A stretch of DNA of 64,000 nucleotides from QIAW01 sp035487295 (GCA_035487295.1 DATHMH010000023.1:105495-169494), one strand, 5' to 3'; numbered from the stretch's first letter, positions 1-9,762 are shown. Program-made: numbers and translations. The notes: generated by a model not told the origin, from the letters alone.

Positions 1-334
1 CTATGACCTCTCCATTGATTACGAGCGGCTCCTGCAAAACTGCTTCAAAGTGTTCTCCGGCTGAAGCCGTCGCGCTTGAAAGCGAACTTTGCATGCGAAC
101 CTCCAGCTCCGTGCCGGCTGGTACCGTTACTTCAGGAGTGGGAGTTGGGATTGGAGTAGCATGAGCGAGGTCGCTGCTTGCATCACCGTGATGAAATGGA
201 AGCTGGGGCTCTTCCTCGCTTGGAGCCGCTGCCTCGGCGGAGCTAACCTGGCGCGAGCGGCCAAGATTTAGAGATAGTAAAACCACGGCCAGCAAAGCGG
301 CAAGAATCGGCACGAACTGGAATTTCAACTTCAT
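1..334 (-). CDS. Exported VPAG-type beta-domain protein (3' part off the left edge)
   Basis: The reading frame enters from the left edge; only its first 111 codons are inside the window. It begins MKLKFQFVPILAALLAVVLL, a signal peptide or N-terminal anchor, then a Pro/Ala/Glu-rich linker (about residues 25-60) and the start of a beta-rich domain (VPAGTELEVRMQSSLSSATA, then GEHFEAVLQEPLVING). The same pattern (VPAGTKIPLRLENSISTKSA) occurs in the protein at 28653-29522, so the two are paralogous in this domain. The family is common in Acidobacteriota as exported proteins of unknown function. The ATG gives a clean hydrophobic N-terminus. Location is envelope or periplasm by inference; no enzymatic role is suggested. 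Confidence 0.75.
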   Translation of the reverse strand, partial: MKLKFQFVPILAALLAVVLLSLNLGRSRQVSSAEAAAPSEEEPQLPFHHGDASSDLAHATPIPTPTPEVTVPAGTELEVRMQSSLSSATASAGEHFEAVLQEPLVINGEVI

Positions 335-481
335 CAGAAAGCAATTTTCAGAGCCTGGCAAGCTAGGGTTGTAATTGAAATTGCATTTGGAGGGCCATGA
401 TAAGCTGTTATTTATCAATTGTTTACAAGAAGAACACTAGCCCTTAAGATGTAATTTTTGCCGAAACTGAGGAAAGATTCT

Positions 482-2071
482 GTGGGCCGCAAACGACGTG
501 TACTGCTCTCAATTGTTCTGGCTCTGGCGTCATTTCTCGTTCTAGTTGTCAAAAAGATTTTTGATTATTCCGCTTCTCCAGGCAAAGACAGCAAAGACAA
601 AGACAGCGACTTTGTTTTTCCGCACGCTTCCGGCCCGGAGAAGCCGACGACCGTGCGGGCAGAGCCGAGGTTGCCACTGATCACTTTTGAGCAGCGTGGC
701 GGATTCTCTAACGATGCCAGTCACCTGAATAAGACCCCAGTCTACGGCATTGTGAAAGTTACGAATGAAGATGACATCCGCAATGCCTTGCAGTTTGCCC
801 GCGAAAACAAGCTCAACGTCATCTGCGCCGGAGAACAGCACAGCATGGGTGGCCAGACGCTGCCCCAGGGTGGCATTGTGCTTGACCTGAAAGACTTCAA
901 CCGCATCCAGCTCAACAAAGAGCACAAGACAGTCAACCTCCAGAGCGGCGTGCGCTGGTGGCAGCTTCAACAGCTTCTCGACCGGGAGGGTTTGTCGGTA
1001 AAGGCGATGCAGTCCATCAATATCTTTAGCGTGGGCGGTGCTCTGAGCGTCAACGCGCACGGCATAGATCCGATGCCCGGCCCGGTGGCTCCCACGGTTC
1101 GTTCCATGCGCATCATGCTCAGCAACGGTGAAGTTCTGCGGGCGAGTCCTGCTGAGAATGCAGATCTGTTCCACCATGTTCTGGGTGGCTATGGACTGTT
1201 CGGGGTAATCCTCGATGTGGACCTCGATATCGTAGAGAACGAGATGTATGCCCGCAAAACGCTCTACATGGACTACAAACACTTCCCCAGCTACTACAAG
1301 ACGAATATCGAAAATAACAGCGAAATCGGTCTGATTTACGGGCGCTTGTCCGTGGCTCCGCAGTCATATTTGCGCGAGACCGCTGTTCACGAATACATAA
1401 AAACTCAATTCAATGGTCCGCTTCCACCATTAACTGCCGCCACACATGATGCACTTGCCCGATTCGTCATTAATTTTTCGAAAACTGGCAGTTTGGGGAG
1501 GTGGTTACGCTGGACCCTCGAGAAGTATGTTGAACCCCATCTTCATCAATGCATAACGCGCAACCAGGCAATGAGCCAAAAGGGAGAATGCCTGGTAACC
1601 AGGAATGGAGAAATGTATGACAATATGGCATACCTCAAGAACCGGTTGCCTGATACTGATCTGCTTCAGGAATACTTCGTTCCCTACGATCGAATGCCTG
1701 AGTTCGTGGACGGCTTGCGCGATGTGGTGCAGAGAAATCACGCCAACCTGCTCAATGTGACGATTCGTACGGTGCACAAAGACACGGTCACCGCGCTCCC
1801 CTATGCCAAGCAGGACATGTTGGGCCTTGTGCTCTACTTCAACGTGAAATTCAATGACAAAGACAACGAGGCGATCCGGAAAACCACGTCAGATCTTATC
1901 GATGTAGCTCAAAGTGTTGGCGGTACATACTACCTGCCCTACCAGTTGTTCTATTCGCGAGAGCAGCTACAAGAGTCCTATCCTGAAATCAATGACTTTT
2001 TCGCAGCTAAGAAAAGATATGACTCAATCGGTCTTTTCACGAATAAGTTTTATGAAAAATATGGGATGTAA
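482..2071 (+). CDS. FAD-binding PCMH-type oxidoreductase, membrane-anchored
   Basis: FAD-linked oxidase of the GlcD / sugar-lactone oxidase superfamily. After a basic N-terminus there is one transmembrane segment (VLLSIVLALASFLVLVVKKI), so the enzyme is probably tethered outside the membrane. The PCMH FAD domain follows (YGIVKVTNEDDIRNALQFAR, then ICAGEQHSMGGQTL, where the His in GEQHSMGG could be the covalent flavin site by analogy). The second FAD stretch is SVGGALSVNAHGIDP. The C-terminal half is the substrate cap and ends with a short EKYGM tail. Start choice: a GTG at 482 has a GAGGAAAG ribosome site five bases upstream; the longer frame starts at a TTG at 458 without one. Substrate is unknown. 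It stands alone and faces away from the dapA/carB block. Confidence 0.8.
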   Translation: MGRKRRVLLSIVLALASFLVLVVKKIFDYSASPGKDSKDKDSDFVFPHASGPEKPTTVRAEPRLPLITFEQRGGFSNDASHLNKTPVYGIVKVTNEDDIRNALQFARENKLNVICAGEQHSMGGQTLPQGGIVLDLKDFNRIQLNKEHKTVNLQSGVRWWQLQQLLDREGLSVKAMQSINIFSVGGALSVNAHGIDPMPGPVAPTVRSMRIMLSNGEVLRASPAENADLFHHVLGGYGLFGVILDVDLDIVENEMYARKTLYMDYKHFPSYYKTNIENNSEIGLIYGRLSVAPQSYLRETAVHEYIKTQFNGPLPPLTAATHDALARFVINFSKTGSLGRWLRWTLEKYVEPHLHQCITRNQAMSQKGECLVTRNGEMYDNMAYLKNRLPDTDLLQEYFVPYDRMPEFVDGLRDVVQRNHANLLNVTIRTVHKDTVTALPYAKQDMLGLVLYFNVKFNDKDNEAIRKTTSDLIDVAQSVGGTYYLPYQLFYSREQLQESYPEINDFFAAKKRYDSIGLFTNKFYEKYGM

Positions 2072-2236
2072 ACAGATTTTTCGCCACGGCGATATGAAAC
2101 CTGGCATCATTCACGTGTGCCCCCAAAGGGATGTATTGTCAGGGCACGGATTTATCCAAGGTTAGAGCCTGATGCAAACATTTACTGACATTTCGGCTTA
2201 TAGTGCCCGGGTGGGTGCACCAACTCTCGAATTGCT

Positions 2237-3289
2237 CTAATTTCTTATATCCGCCAGCAGCTTCTCTATTTCCTGCTTGCCATCAGCCGTAACCGGCAAC
2301 AGCGGCAGCCGGGGAGGCCCGCCGTAATATCCATTCAGATCGAGTCCGTACTTGATGCCGGGAATACCGAATTGACCCACGATCCTTTGCGAGGCGGCGG
2401 CAATGCGTTGCTGCTTCTCTTCCGCCAGCTTGGGATCGCGGTCCTTCCATGCCGTATAAACTTCAAAGCACGCCGTGGGAGCAATGCAGGCGAAAGCAAT
2501 CAGCGCGCCGACGGCGCCTTTCTCGAAAGCATGCAGCGCATGATGCGCCGAGCCGCACAGTACCTGGAAGCCCGCGTTTTTGGTTCGGGTCTTAAGCTTT
2601 GGCTTGGCCGCAACCGCAGTAGCCGTGCTGCCCGCCAACGATTCAACCGGCACAACATTTTCAGCTTTTTCTGGATTGCCCTGCGCCAGCATGCGGGCCG
2701 TGACCGCCGTAAAAACTTCAGTTACCGGAACTTCGTATTGCACATGCCGCGTGCTCTCGACCAGGCGCTCGATTTTTTCCAGACTGCCGCCCGATTCCTT
2801 GATGCCAATGATCCGGGGATGCTCGGCCAGCTCGGCGACAATCTCTACCGGCATATCGTAGCCGGTAAACACCGGGACGTTGTAGATCACGACGGGCAAC
2901 GGCGAGCGATCGGCAACAAAGCGATAGAAAGCCAGAATATTTTCCGGCTTCATCTGCGGTTTGTAGTAGTGCGGCGCGCGCAACAGGGCCGCGTCATAAC
3001 CGAGCGATGCGGCATACTCGGTCAGCTCAAGAGTTGCGATGGCAGATTCCGCGCTCGTGCCCGCCAGAAGCACGATGTGATTGGCAGCGGTATTGCGCGC
3101 CTCGCGCAATACTTCGCGCCGCTCCTGGTCGGAGAGCATGACCGCCTCGCCGGTCGAACCCAGCACGGCGATCCCCGAGATCGGCGTACGCGAGTAACGG
3201 TCTACGTTGTGCTCAATTTTGCGGAAATAGATTTCCCCATCCGGATAAAACGGCGTGGTAATCGCGGCCAAGATTCCATTCAGCAGCAC
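2237..3289 (-). CDS. DHDPS/NAL-family class I aldolase (DapA-like) with an unusual insert
   Basis: TIM-barrel lyase of the dihydrodipicolinate synthase / N-acetylneuraminate lyase family. Visible family marks are GSTGEA near residue 45 (pyruvate carboxylate binding), the catalytic Tyr136 in VVIYNVP and the Schiff-base Lys164 in IIGIKESGGS. At 350 residues it is about 50 longer than the usual 290-300. The excess sits between the catalytic Lys and the barrel strand that resumes at FQVLCGSAHH (residues about 187-240); it is rich in Ala, Val, Lys and Pro and looks like an added surface loop. The start is a GTG; no in-frame ATG is nearby. It follows the dipeptidase on the same strand after a 106-base gap filled by an inverted repeat. 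Whether the substrate is aspartate semialdehyde or another 2-keto acid cannot be told. Confidence 0.85.
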   Translation of the reverse strand: MLLNGILAAITTPFYPDGEIYFRKIEHNVDRYSRTPISGIAVLGSTGEAVMLSDQERREVLREARNTAANHIVLLAGTSAESAIATLELTEYAASLGYDAALLRAPHYYKPQMKPENILAFYRFVADRSPLPVVIYNVPVFTGYDMPVEIVAELAEHPRIIGIKESGGSLEKIERLVESTRHVQYEVPVTEVFTAVTARMLAQGNPEKAENVVPVESLAGSTATAVAAKPKLKTRTKNAGFQVLCGSAHHALHAFEKGAVGALIAFACIAPTACFEVYTAWKDRDPKLAEEKQQRIAAASQRIVGQFGIPGIKYGLDLNGYYGGPPRLPLLPVTADGKQEIEKLLADIRN

Positions 3290-3319
3290 AGTGATGAATC
3301 CCCAGTTGCCAGTTTACTT

Positions 3320-3395
3320 TAATTTACGATCTGCGAATTACGATTTGGGAAGTTTTCATTTGAACCGAAAATCGTAATTCTTAAATCGAAAATTA
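3320..3395. repeat. Inverted pair of ACGATTT-type heptamer arms
   Basis: Between the dipeptidase and DapA-like genes, a left arm with ttacgat/attacgattt words is followed after about 20 bases by a right arm with aaatcgtaatt/aaatcg words, so the two arms are roughly reverse complements. The same word family recurs near 26.8 and 28.4 kb. Confidence 0.6.
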
Positions 3396-4559
3396 TTAGA
3401 CCCAGATTTGTCCCAACGCACGGGCAAAATTTCCGCCGAGAATCTTTTCGATATCGGCATCGGAGTATTTGCGCCGGATCAGCCCTTCGGTCAGATCAAA
3501 CATGCGTTTAGGGTGGTCGAGGCCGTCAATTTCTCCGCGAAAAGTCTTGTCGCTCTTGAAGCCGGTCAGCATCTTGCGCTTGAGCGCAGGCGGCAGCTTG
3601 TCATAGCCATCGAGATCAATATCGCTGCCTACGCCGACATGCTCCACCCCGACCAGCCTGGTTGCATGATCGAAGTGGTCAAGAACGTTTTCGATCGTGA
3701 CCGGCTCTTTAGCGCGCACAAACTGGCGCACGCCGGTGATGCCAATCACGCCGCCGGTCGCCGCCATCTTTTTGATGGCATCATCGGTCTTGTTCCGCGG
3801 ATGCGGATTCAGCGCGCGGCAGTTGGCATGAGTGAACAATACGGGGTGCGTGGAAAGCTTGCAGGTGTCTGCCGTCGTGCGCGGTCCGCAGTGCGAGAGA
3901 TCAATGGCCATGCCTGCGCTGTTCATGCCGGCGACCACATCAATGCCAAAAGGCGTGAGTCCCGTATCGACATCCACGTATCCGCTGCCGATCGCGTTGC
4001 GCATGTTATAGGTGAGCTGCGAAACGCGCTGCCCCAGAGCGTAGAACTCGCGGATGTCTTCAGTTTTGCGGAAGTGGTCGGCGCCCTGGAAGCCTAGGAT
4101 GATGCCGATCTTGTTCTCCCGTTTCAGGCGGATAAAATCATCTACCCGGGCCACCCGCAGGAAGTCATGGTTGAAATGTCCGATGAAGCCACCCCACGCC
4201 GTCAGTATTTTTTTGGCATCTTCATAAGGATTGATTCGTCCGGTACCCCAACCGATATGAAATACGTTGATGGAAGATTCCTTATAGCGTGCGAGATCGG
4301 CCGGCGTGAACGTTTCCGGATGCGACCACCACGTGACGGTGGGCTTGTTGGCATCAGGAATCACGTCGGGAAACGCGCCCAACTTGAACTGGCTGAGCAT
4401 GTCAATGACTAAGGAACGGTGGACCAGGTCAATGCAGCGGGCGGAATAAGTTTCAGTGGTATCAGCAAAAAGCTGGAACCGGCCAAGATTAATACAAGGC
4501 GCAGCGGCTACTCCTGTTCCAATGGCCGCAGCGGCCTTGAGCAAATCTCGCCGGTTCAT
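3396..4559 (-). CDS. Peptidase M19 (membrane-dipeptidase family), Tat-exported
   Basis: Zinc dipeptidase of the renal dipeptidase family (M19). The N-terminus MNRRDLLKAAAAIGTGVAAA has a twin-arginine motif (NRRDLLK) and an Ala-rich hydrophobic stretch, so Tat export of a folded metalloenzyme is likely. Family motifs seen are DLSHCG (residues about 220-225), FTHANCRALNPHPRN and HVGVGSDIDLDG. The usual N-terminal metal-binding H-x-D is altered to VIDMLSQ, so the first metal site may differ. It starts 24 bases downstream of carB and is likely co-transcribed with it; the DapA-like gene follows. Probable role is hydrolysis of dipeptides in the periplasm; substrate is unknown. Confidence 0.88.
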   Translation of the reverse strand: MNRRDLLKAAAAIGTGVAAAPCINLGRFQLFADTTETYSARCIDLVHRSLVIDMLSQFKLGAFPDVIPDANKPTVTWWSHPETFTPADLARYKESSINVFHIGWGTGRINPYEDAKKILTAWGGFIGHFNHDFLRVARVDDFIRLKRENKIGIILGFQGADHFRKTEDIREFYALGQRVSQLTYNMRNAIGSGYVDVDTGLTPFGIDVVAGMNSAGMAIDLSHCGPRTTADTCKLSTHPVLFTHANCRALNPHPRNKTDDAIKKMAATGGVIGITGVRQFVRAKEPVTIENVLDHFDHATRLVGVEHVGVGSDIDLDGYDKLPPALKRKMLTGFKSDKTFRGEIDGLDHPKRMFDLTEGLIRRKYSDADIEKILGGNFARALGQIWV

Positions 4560-4583
4560 CCCCTGATCTTCCTCGAAATACGA

Positions 4584-7500
4584 CTATCGCGCAGTCGCCG
4601 TCCGTTCCGCCTGAAGGTGTTGCAGCGCGCGCACGCTGATCTGCCCTTGCTGCAGCGCGGCGATTCCATCGGCGGCGGCCAATGCGGCGGCCAAGGTGGT
4701 GATGGTTGGAATCCTCTGCGTCACCGCTGCCCGCCGGATTGCCTTCTCATCGAACCATGGGTCCGGGCCGTAGGGAGTATTAATGACAAGCTGAATACGG
4801 TCGCCTTTGATGAGGTCCACTACATTCGGCCTTCCCTCCTGAACTTTGTAGACGCGGTCCACAATGAGGCCAGATTTTTCCAGGACATCGGCCGTGCCAT
4901 GGGTTGCCACCAGCTTGAATCCCAACTCGAAAAAGCGTCTGGCGACATCGGCGACATGCGGCTTGTCACGCTCGCTGACGCTCACGAATACCGTTCCGTT
5001 TCGTGGCAGGGTCTGGCCGGCCGAAAGTTGGGCCTTGGCGAAGGCTTCGCCGAAGTTGTCGGCCACGCCCATGACTTCGCCCGTCGATTTCATCTCCGGA
5101 CCTAAAACCGTATCCACACCGGGAAATTTGTTCCAGGGAAAAACCGGCGACTTCACGTAGTAGCAGCTTCCTGTTCCCAAATCGGACTTGTGCTCGATGT
5201 TTTCAGGAAGAAACTCGCGCAGCTTGCGCCCGGTCATCATGCGCGCGGCGATCTTGGCGAGAGGCACGCCCGTGGCCTTGGAGACGTAAGGCACCGTACG
5301 CGAGGCGCGAGGGTTTACCTCGATCACATACACAGTATCGCGTTGAATGGCGAACTGAATATTCATGAGCCCAATCACCTTCAGGGCACGCGCCAGTTTG
5401 AAAGCATAGTCGCGCATCGTATCCAGCAGGTGAGGAGCGATGCTCACCGCGGGCAGCACGCAGGAAGAATCTCCCGAGTGGATGCCGGCCTCTTCGATAT
5501 GCTGCATGATGCCGGCAATCACCACGTCTTCGCCATCGGAAAGCGCGTCCACATCGACTTCGATGGCGTCTTGCAGGAAGTGATCGACCAGAACGGGCCG
5601 CTCCTGCGAATACTCCACCGCCTCTTTCATGTAGCGGACGACAGTATCTTCGTCGTAGGCAATCACCATGGCCCTGCCGCCCAGCACGTAGGAAGGCCTC
5701 ACCAGCACCGGAAATGTAACCTTGCGGGCCCCGGCAACGGCTTCTTCCACGCTGGTGGCGATGGCCCCCGGCGGCTGGGGTATATTCAGGTCTTCCAGCA
5801 GTTTGCCAAAGCGCTTGCGGTCTTCCGCCAGGTCAATGGATTCTGGTGACGTTCCTATAATGGGAACACCCGCCGCTTTGAGGGGAAGGGCCAGGTTGAG
5901 GGGCGTCTGCCCGCCAAACTGCACGTTGACGCCGATTTGCGCGCCGCTTGAAGCTTCGTGCTCATAAACAGCCAGCACATCTTCCAGCGTCAGCGGCTCG
6001 AAGTAGAGGCGGTCGCTGGTATCGTAATCGGTGGAGACCGTCTCCGGATTGCAATTCACCATGATGGTCTCGTAACCGTCTTCGCGCAGGGCAAAGGCCG
6101 CATGGCAGCAGCAGTAATCGAACTCGATTCCCTGCCCGATACGGTTGGGCCCGCTTCCCAAAATGATAACTTTCCTTTTAGCGGTAGGCTTGGCCTCGTC
6201 TTCGGTTTCGTAGGTCGAATATAAATAAGGCGTGAAGCTCTCGAACTCTGCGGCGCAGGTATCCACGTGCTTGTACACCGGCGTGATGCCGTGCTTCTTG
6301 CGCAGGCGCCGGATCTTTTCCCCCGAACCCTTCTCGCCGGCAATACGCCAGGTATCCGCCAGCCTTAGATCAGAGACGCCCATGCGCTTGGCCTGGCGCA
6401 CGACCGCTTCCGGCACAGACTCGATAGGATGCTTTTCCAGCTCAAGCTGCATATCGGTGATTTCTTTCAGTTGATAGAGAAACCACGGATCGATTCCGGT
6501 CATCTTGGCCAGCTCTTTTACCGTGAAACCCTGGCGCAAAGCATAGCGAAGATAGTCGACGCGCTCCGGATGCGGGGTGACCAGCCGCTGCGTCAGAATT
6601 CGCGGCTCAATCTTCTGAGCGACAGAGCGCTTGCCTGTTTCAAGCGACCGCAGACCTTTCATCAGCGCTTCTTTGAAAGTGCGCCCGATGGCCATCACCT
6701 CGCCTACGGACTTCATCTGCGGCCCCAGGCTCTCGTCGGCCCCCGGGAACTTCTCGAACTGCCACTTGGGAATTTTAACTACCACGTAATCGAGCGTCGG
6801 CTCGAAGCAGGCGGGGGTCTTGCGCGTAATGTCGTTGCTGATCTCATCCAGCGTATAACCCACGGCCAGCTTGGCCGCGATCTTGGCGATGGGAAAGCCT
6901 GTAGCTTTTGAGGCCAACGCCGAAGAGCGCGAGACGCGCGGGTTCATCTCGATCACAGTCATACGCCCGTTGCCGGGATGCACGGCAAATTGAATATTCG
7001 AGCCGCCGGTTTCCACCCCGATTTCGCGGATCACTTTAATAGCGGCATCGCGCATCGCCTGGTACTCACGGTCGGTAAGCGTCTGCGCCGGGGCGACGGT
7101 GATCGAATCGCCGGTGTGCACGCCCATGGGATCGAAGTTCTCGATGGAGCAGATAATGATCACGTTATCTGCAAGATCGCGCATCACCTCGAGTTCGTAT
7201 TCTTTCCATCCCAGGACTGATTCTTCGATCAGCACTTCGTGCACCGGAGAAAGATCAAGGCCGCGCGTGACAATTTCCAGCAGCTCTTCGCGGTTGTAGG
7301 CGATGCCGCCGCCGGAGCCTCCCAAAGTAAACGACGGCCGAATAATGACCGGGAAACCAATCTTGCCCGAGAAATCCAGCCCGTCTTTCACGTTTTTTAC
7401 CAGTGCCGATTTGGGAACATCAAGACCGATCCTCTGCATGGCGTCTTTGAATACGAGGCGGTCTTCGGCTTTGTTGATCGCCCCAATCTTGGCTCCGATG

Positions 7501-7862
7501 AGCTCGATATTGTACTTTTCCAGCACGCCGGCATCGTTAAGTTCCACAGCGAGATTCAAAGCGGTCTGGCCGCCAACGGTAGGAAGCAAGGCAAAGCCGC
7601 GCCTGCCGCACATTTCCGATTCAACGCGAATAATCTCTTCCACATAAGCGCGGGTCAGCGGCTCGATATACGTGCGGTCGGCCATTTCCGGGTCGGTCAT
7701 GATGGTGGCCGGGTTCGAGTTCACCAGCACAACCTCATATCCCTCGGATTTAAGCGCCTTGCATGCCTGGGCGCCCGAGTAGTCGAACTCGGCAGATTGG
7801 CCAATGATGATCGGCCCCGAGCCGATAATTAGAACCTTCGATATGTCAGTACGCCGTGGCAT
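4584..7862 (-). CDS. carB: Carbamoyl-phosphate synthase, large subunit
   Basis: Makes carbamoyl phosphate from bicarbonate, ammonia (from CarA) and two ATP, for arginine and pyrimidines; cytoplasmic. The 1092 residues match the family's usual 1070-1100. Two tandem ATP-grasp halves are clear: the first opens KVLIIGSGPIIIGQSAEFDY and has RPSFTLGGSGGG, the second opens KVIILGSGPNRIGQGIEFDY and has RPSYVLGGRAM. The C-terminal MGS-like allosteric domain starts near residue 950 (NGTVFVSVSERDKPHVADVA) and contains the STHGTA-equivalent VATHGTADVL. It lies in the order carA, small lipoprotein, carB, dipeptidase, all minus strand. Confidence 0.98.
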   Translation of the reverse strand: MPRRTDISKVLIIGSGPIIIGQSAEFDYSGAQACKALKSEGYEVVLVNSNPATIMTDPEMADRTYIEPLTRAYVEEIIRVESEMCGRRGFALLPTVGGQTALNLAVELNDAGVLEKYNIELIGAKIGAINKAEDRLVFKDAMQRIGLDVPKSALVKNVKDGLDFSGKIGFPVIIRPSFTLGGSGGGIAYNREELLEIVTRGLDLSPVHEVLIEESVLGWKEYELEVMRDLADNVIIICSIENFDPMGVHTGDSITVAPAQTLTDREYQAMRDAAIKVIREIGVETGGSNIQFAVHPGNGRMTVIEMNPRVSRSSALASKATGFPIAKIAAKLAVGYTLDEISNDITRKTPACFEPTLDYVVVKIPKWQFEKFPGADESLGPQMKSVGEVMAIGRTFKEALMKGLRSLETGKRSVAQKIEPRILTQRLVTPHPERVDYLRYALRQGFTVKELAKMTGIDPWFLYQLKEITDMQLELEKHPIESVPEAVVRQAKRMGVSDLRLADTWRIAGEKGSGEKIRRLRKKHGITPVYKHVDTCAAEFESFTPYLYSTYETEDEAKPTAKRKVIILGSGPNRIGQGIEFDYCCCHAAFALREDGYETIMVNCNPETVSTDYDTSDRLYFEPLTLEDVLAVYEHEASSGAQIGVNVQFGGQTPLNLALPLKAAGVPIIGTSPESIDLAEDRKRFGKLLEDLNIPQPPGAIATSVEEAVAGARKVTFPVLVRPSYVLGGRAMVIAYDEDTVVRYMKEAVEYSQERPVLVDHFLQDAIEVDVDALSDGEDVVIAGIMQHIEEAGIHSGDSSCVLPAVSIAPHLLDTMRDYAFKLARALKVIGLMNIQFAIQRDTVYVIEVNPRASRTVPYVSKATGVPLAKIAARMMTGRKLREFLPENIEHKSDLGTGSCYYVKSPVFPWNKFPGVDTVLGPEMKSTGEVMGVADNFGEAFAKAQLSAGQTLPRNGTVFVSVSERDKPHVADVARRFFELGFKLVATHGTADVLEKSGLIVDRVYKVQEGRPNVVDLIKGDRIQLVINTPYGPDPWFDEKAIRRAAVTQRIPTITTLAAALAAADGIAALQQGQISVRALQHLQAERTATAR

Positions 7863-7987
7863 AGTAGTTTGTTTTAGCCTTGTATTGAATCGTATTTGTT
7901 CCGCAACCCTCCGCGTCTCAGCGCCGGAGCTTTGCCGAATGAGCAGTAATGCATCAATCAGCGTTTATCCGCGGCAAAAATTTCTCT

Positions 7988-8401
7988 TCAATTCCTTGTT
8001 ACCTCAAATGCATTACATTCCACTCCCAGCAAACGAACTTTGATCTCATGATTTACATTCTGTGAACGCGGGGTAATGCTTGCCAGTAACGTCCTTTCGA
8101 ATCTCGCGGCCTTGATCTCCAGAAAATACGTTCCGGGTGTAATGGTGGAAAGATCAAAGGCGCCCTGGGAATCCGTCGAGACCGAGATCAGTGATTTCGC
8201 TGTCTTGCGCCAACCCCGGCTATCGGGACGCTGCATAGCGGCGAAAAATCTCACCTGGGCGCTGGCCACCGGCTGGTTCGAAAAATTGACCAGCACTCCG
8301 CGAGCGGCCTCAATCTCTCCCGGTGGAGCCGGTACGCAACTGGCAAAAATCATGGCGGAAAGTGGAATCACGAACACAATAGCTAAGATTCCCCGCCTCA
8401 T
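7988..8401 (-). CDS. Small lipoprotein with carboxypeptidase-regulatory-like (beta-sandwich) domain
   Basis: 137 residues. The N-terminus MRRGILAIVFVIPLSAMIFASC is a signal peptide ending in a lipobox-like FASC, so Cys22 is probably lipidated. The remainder looks like one CarboxypepD_reg / CNA-B type beta-sandwich: GVLVNFSNQPVASAQVRFFA, then STDSQGAFDLSTITPGTYFL. Its start overlaps the carA stop in an ATGA, so its translation is coupled to carA, although nothing about the protein suggests carbamoyl-phosphate chemistry. Function unknown. It separates carA from carB by about 530 bases. Confidence 0.75.
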   Translation of the reverse strand: MRRGILAIVFVIPLSAMIFASCVPAPPGEIEAARGVLVNFSNQPVASAQVRFFAAMQRPDSRGWRKTAKSLISVSTDSQGAFDLSTITPGTYFLEIKAARFERTLLASITPRSQNVNHEIKVRLLGVECNAFEVTRN

Positions 8402-9531
8402 TTACCGTGAAACTCCTCCATCATTTTTATGAAATCTTTGAACAGGTAATAAGAATCGTGCGGCCCAGGTGAAGCCTCGGGATGATATTGCACGCTGAAC
8501 AAAGGCAGATTCCGGTGACGCAGGCCCTCGAGCGTGCCATCGTTCAAGTCGATATGGGTCTTCTCAACTTCGCTTTCGGGCAGCGAATCGGGATCAACGG
8601 CAAAGTTGTGGTTGTGGGCGGTGATCTCAACTTTGCCGGTGAGCAGTTGTTTCACCGGATGGTTACCGCCATGATGTCCGAACTTGAGTTTGTAAGTCTT
8701 GCCGCCGAGTGCCAGCCCGGTGAGCTGATGTCCGAGGCAGATGCCGAAGATAGGAGTGCGTCCCATCAAGCGGCGGATATTATCGGCCGCGTACGTGCAA
8801 GGCTCAGGATCGCCCGGGCCATTGGAGAGAAAAACCCCATCGGGCTTCAGGGCGAGCACGTCTTCTGACTTGGTTTCAGCCGGGACCACAGTAATGCGGC
8901 AGCCCTCAGAGGCCAGCTTGCGCAGAATGTTGTGCTTGATGCCAAAGTCATACGCTACAACATGGAAGCGCGCGGGCTCGTCTTTGACGCCGACCACCTC
9001 CGTGGGCTCATGCGAGCGCTCACCGGTCTCCCAGACATAGCGATGCTTGGTGGTGACGACCTTGGCGAGGTCAGTGCCATCCATCTTGGGAATGGCCCGC
9101 GCCTTGGCGACTAACTTATCCACATCGCTTTCGAGCGACGAGATAACGCCGCGCATGACGCCACGGTCACGCAGATGGCGGACAAGCGCGCGGGTATCAA
9201 TATCGGCGATGACGGGAATCTTGAAGCGCTCCAGGTATTCGTCCGCCACCTGCTGCGAACGCCAGTTGGAACTCACCGGCGAAAACTCGCGCACAATCAG
9301 TCCCTCGATATACGGACGGGTGGCTTCGTTGTCTTCCGGATTGGTTCCGTAATTGCCAATCTGTGGATTGGTAAGAACTACGATTTGACCGGCATAGGAA
9401 GGATCGGTGAAGATTTCCTGATAGCCGGTGATGGAAGTATTAAAAACAACTTCGCCGTAGCATTCTGCTTTGGCGCCGTAACCTTTGCCGTGGAAGACCC
9501 TACCATCTTCCAGCGCAAGGAGGGTTTGCAT
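8398..9531 (-). CDS. carA: Carbamoyl-phosphate synthase, small (glutaminase) subunit
   Basis: Class I glutamine amidotransferase subunit that hydrolyses glutamine and channels ammonia to CarB. The N-terminal CPSase small-subunit domain runs to about residue 150 (GYQEIFTDPSYAGQIVVLTN). The GATase domain has the nucleophile Cys in GICLGHQLTGLALGG and the His/Glu pair in FSVQYHPEASPGP. 377 residues is normal. The ATG is preceded by GGAGAGCGA, a good ribosome site. First gene of the car block; its stop overlaps the next start. Confidence 0.98.
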   Translation of the reverse strand: MQTLLALEDGRVFHGKGYGAKAECYGEVVFNTSITGYQEIFTDPSYAGQIVVLTNPQIGNYGTNPEDNEATRPYIEGLIVREFSPVSSNWRSQQVADEYLERFKIPVIADIDTRALVRHLRDRGVMRGVISSLESDVDKLVAKARAIPKMDGTDLAKVVTTKHRYVWETGERSHEPTEVVGVKDEPARFHVVAYDFGIKHNILRKLASEGCRITVVPAETKSEDVLALKPDGVFLSNGPGDPEPCTYAADNIRRLMGRTPIFGICLGHQLTGLALGGKTYKLKFGHHGGNHPVKQLLTGKVEITAHNHNFAVDPDSLPESEVEKTHIDLNDGTLEGLRHRNLPLFSVQYHPEASPGPHDSYYLFKDFIKMMEEFHGK

Positions 9532-9762
9532 TCGCTCTCCAGAACGTGGATTTTATCGATTTTAGCAGAACGAGGGAGGGTACGAAAGTACTTACTGAAT
9601 TTCCGCCCCACAACAGACGTGAATAACCAGGAATTCAACAATACGCTACCGTTTTCCAGCTATCGCCTGGCGCAAAATCGGCTGAAAGCTTTGAGTAGTG
9701 ATACGGAAAGAAAGGTCTCTAAGAATCAGTAACTCGGGTACTCAGTTTTCCGGCAAAACTGC

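Noticed and set aside
542..1282. 246-codon minus-strand frame inside the FAD oxidoreductase gene
   Set aside because: It is antisense to a well-supported gene and has no recognisable content.
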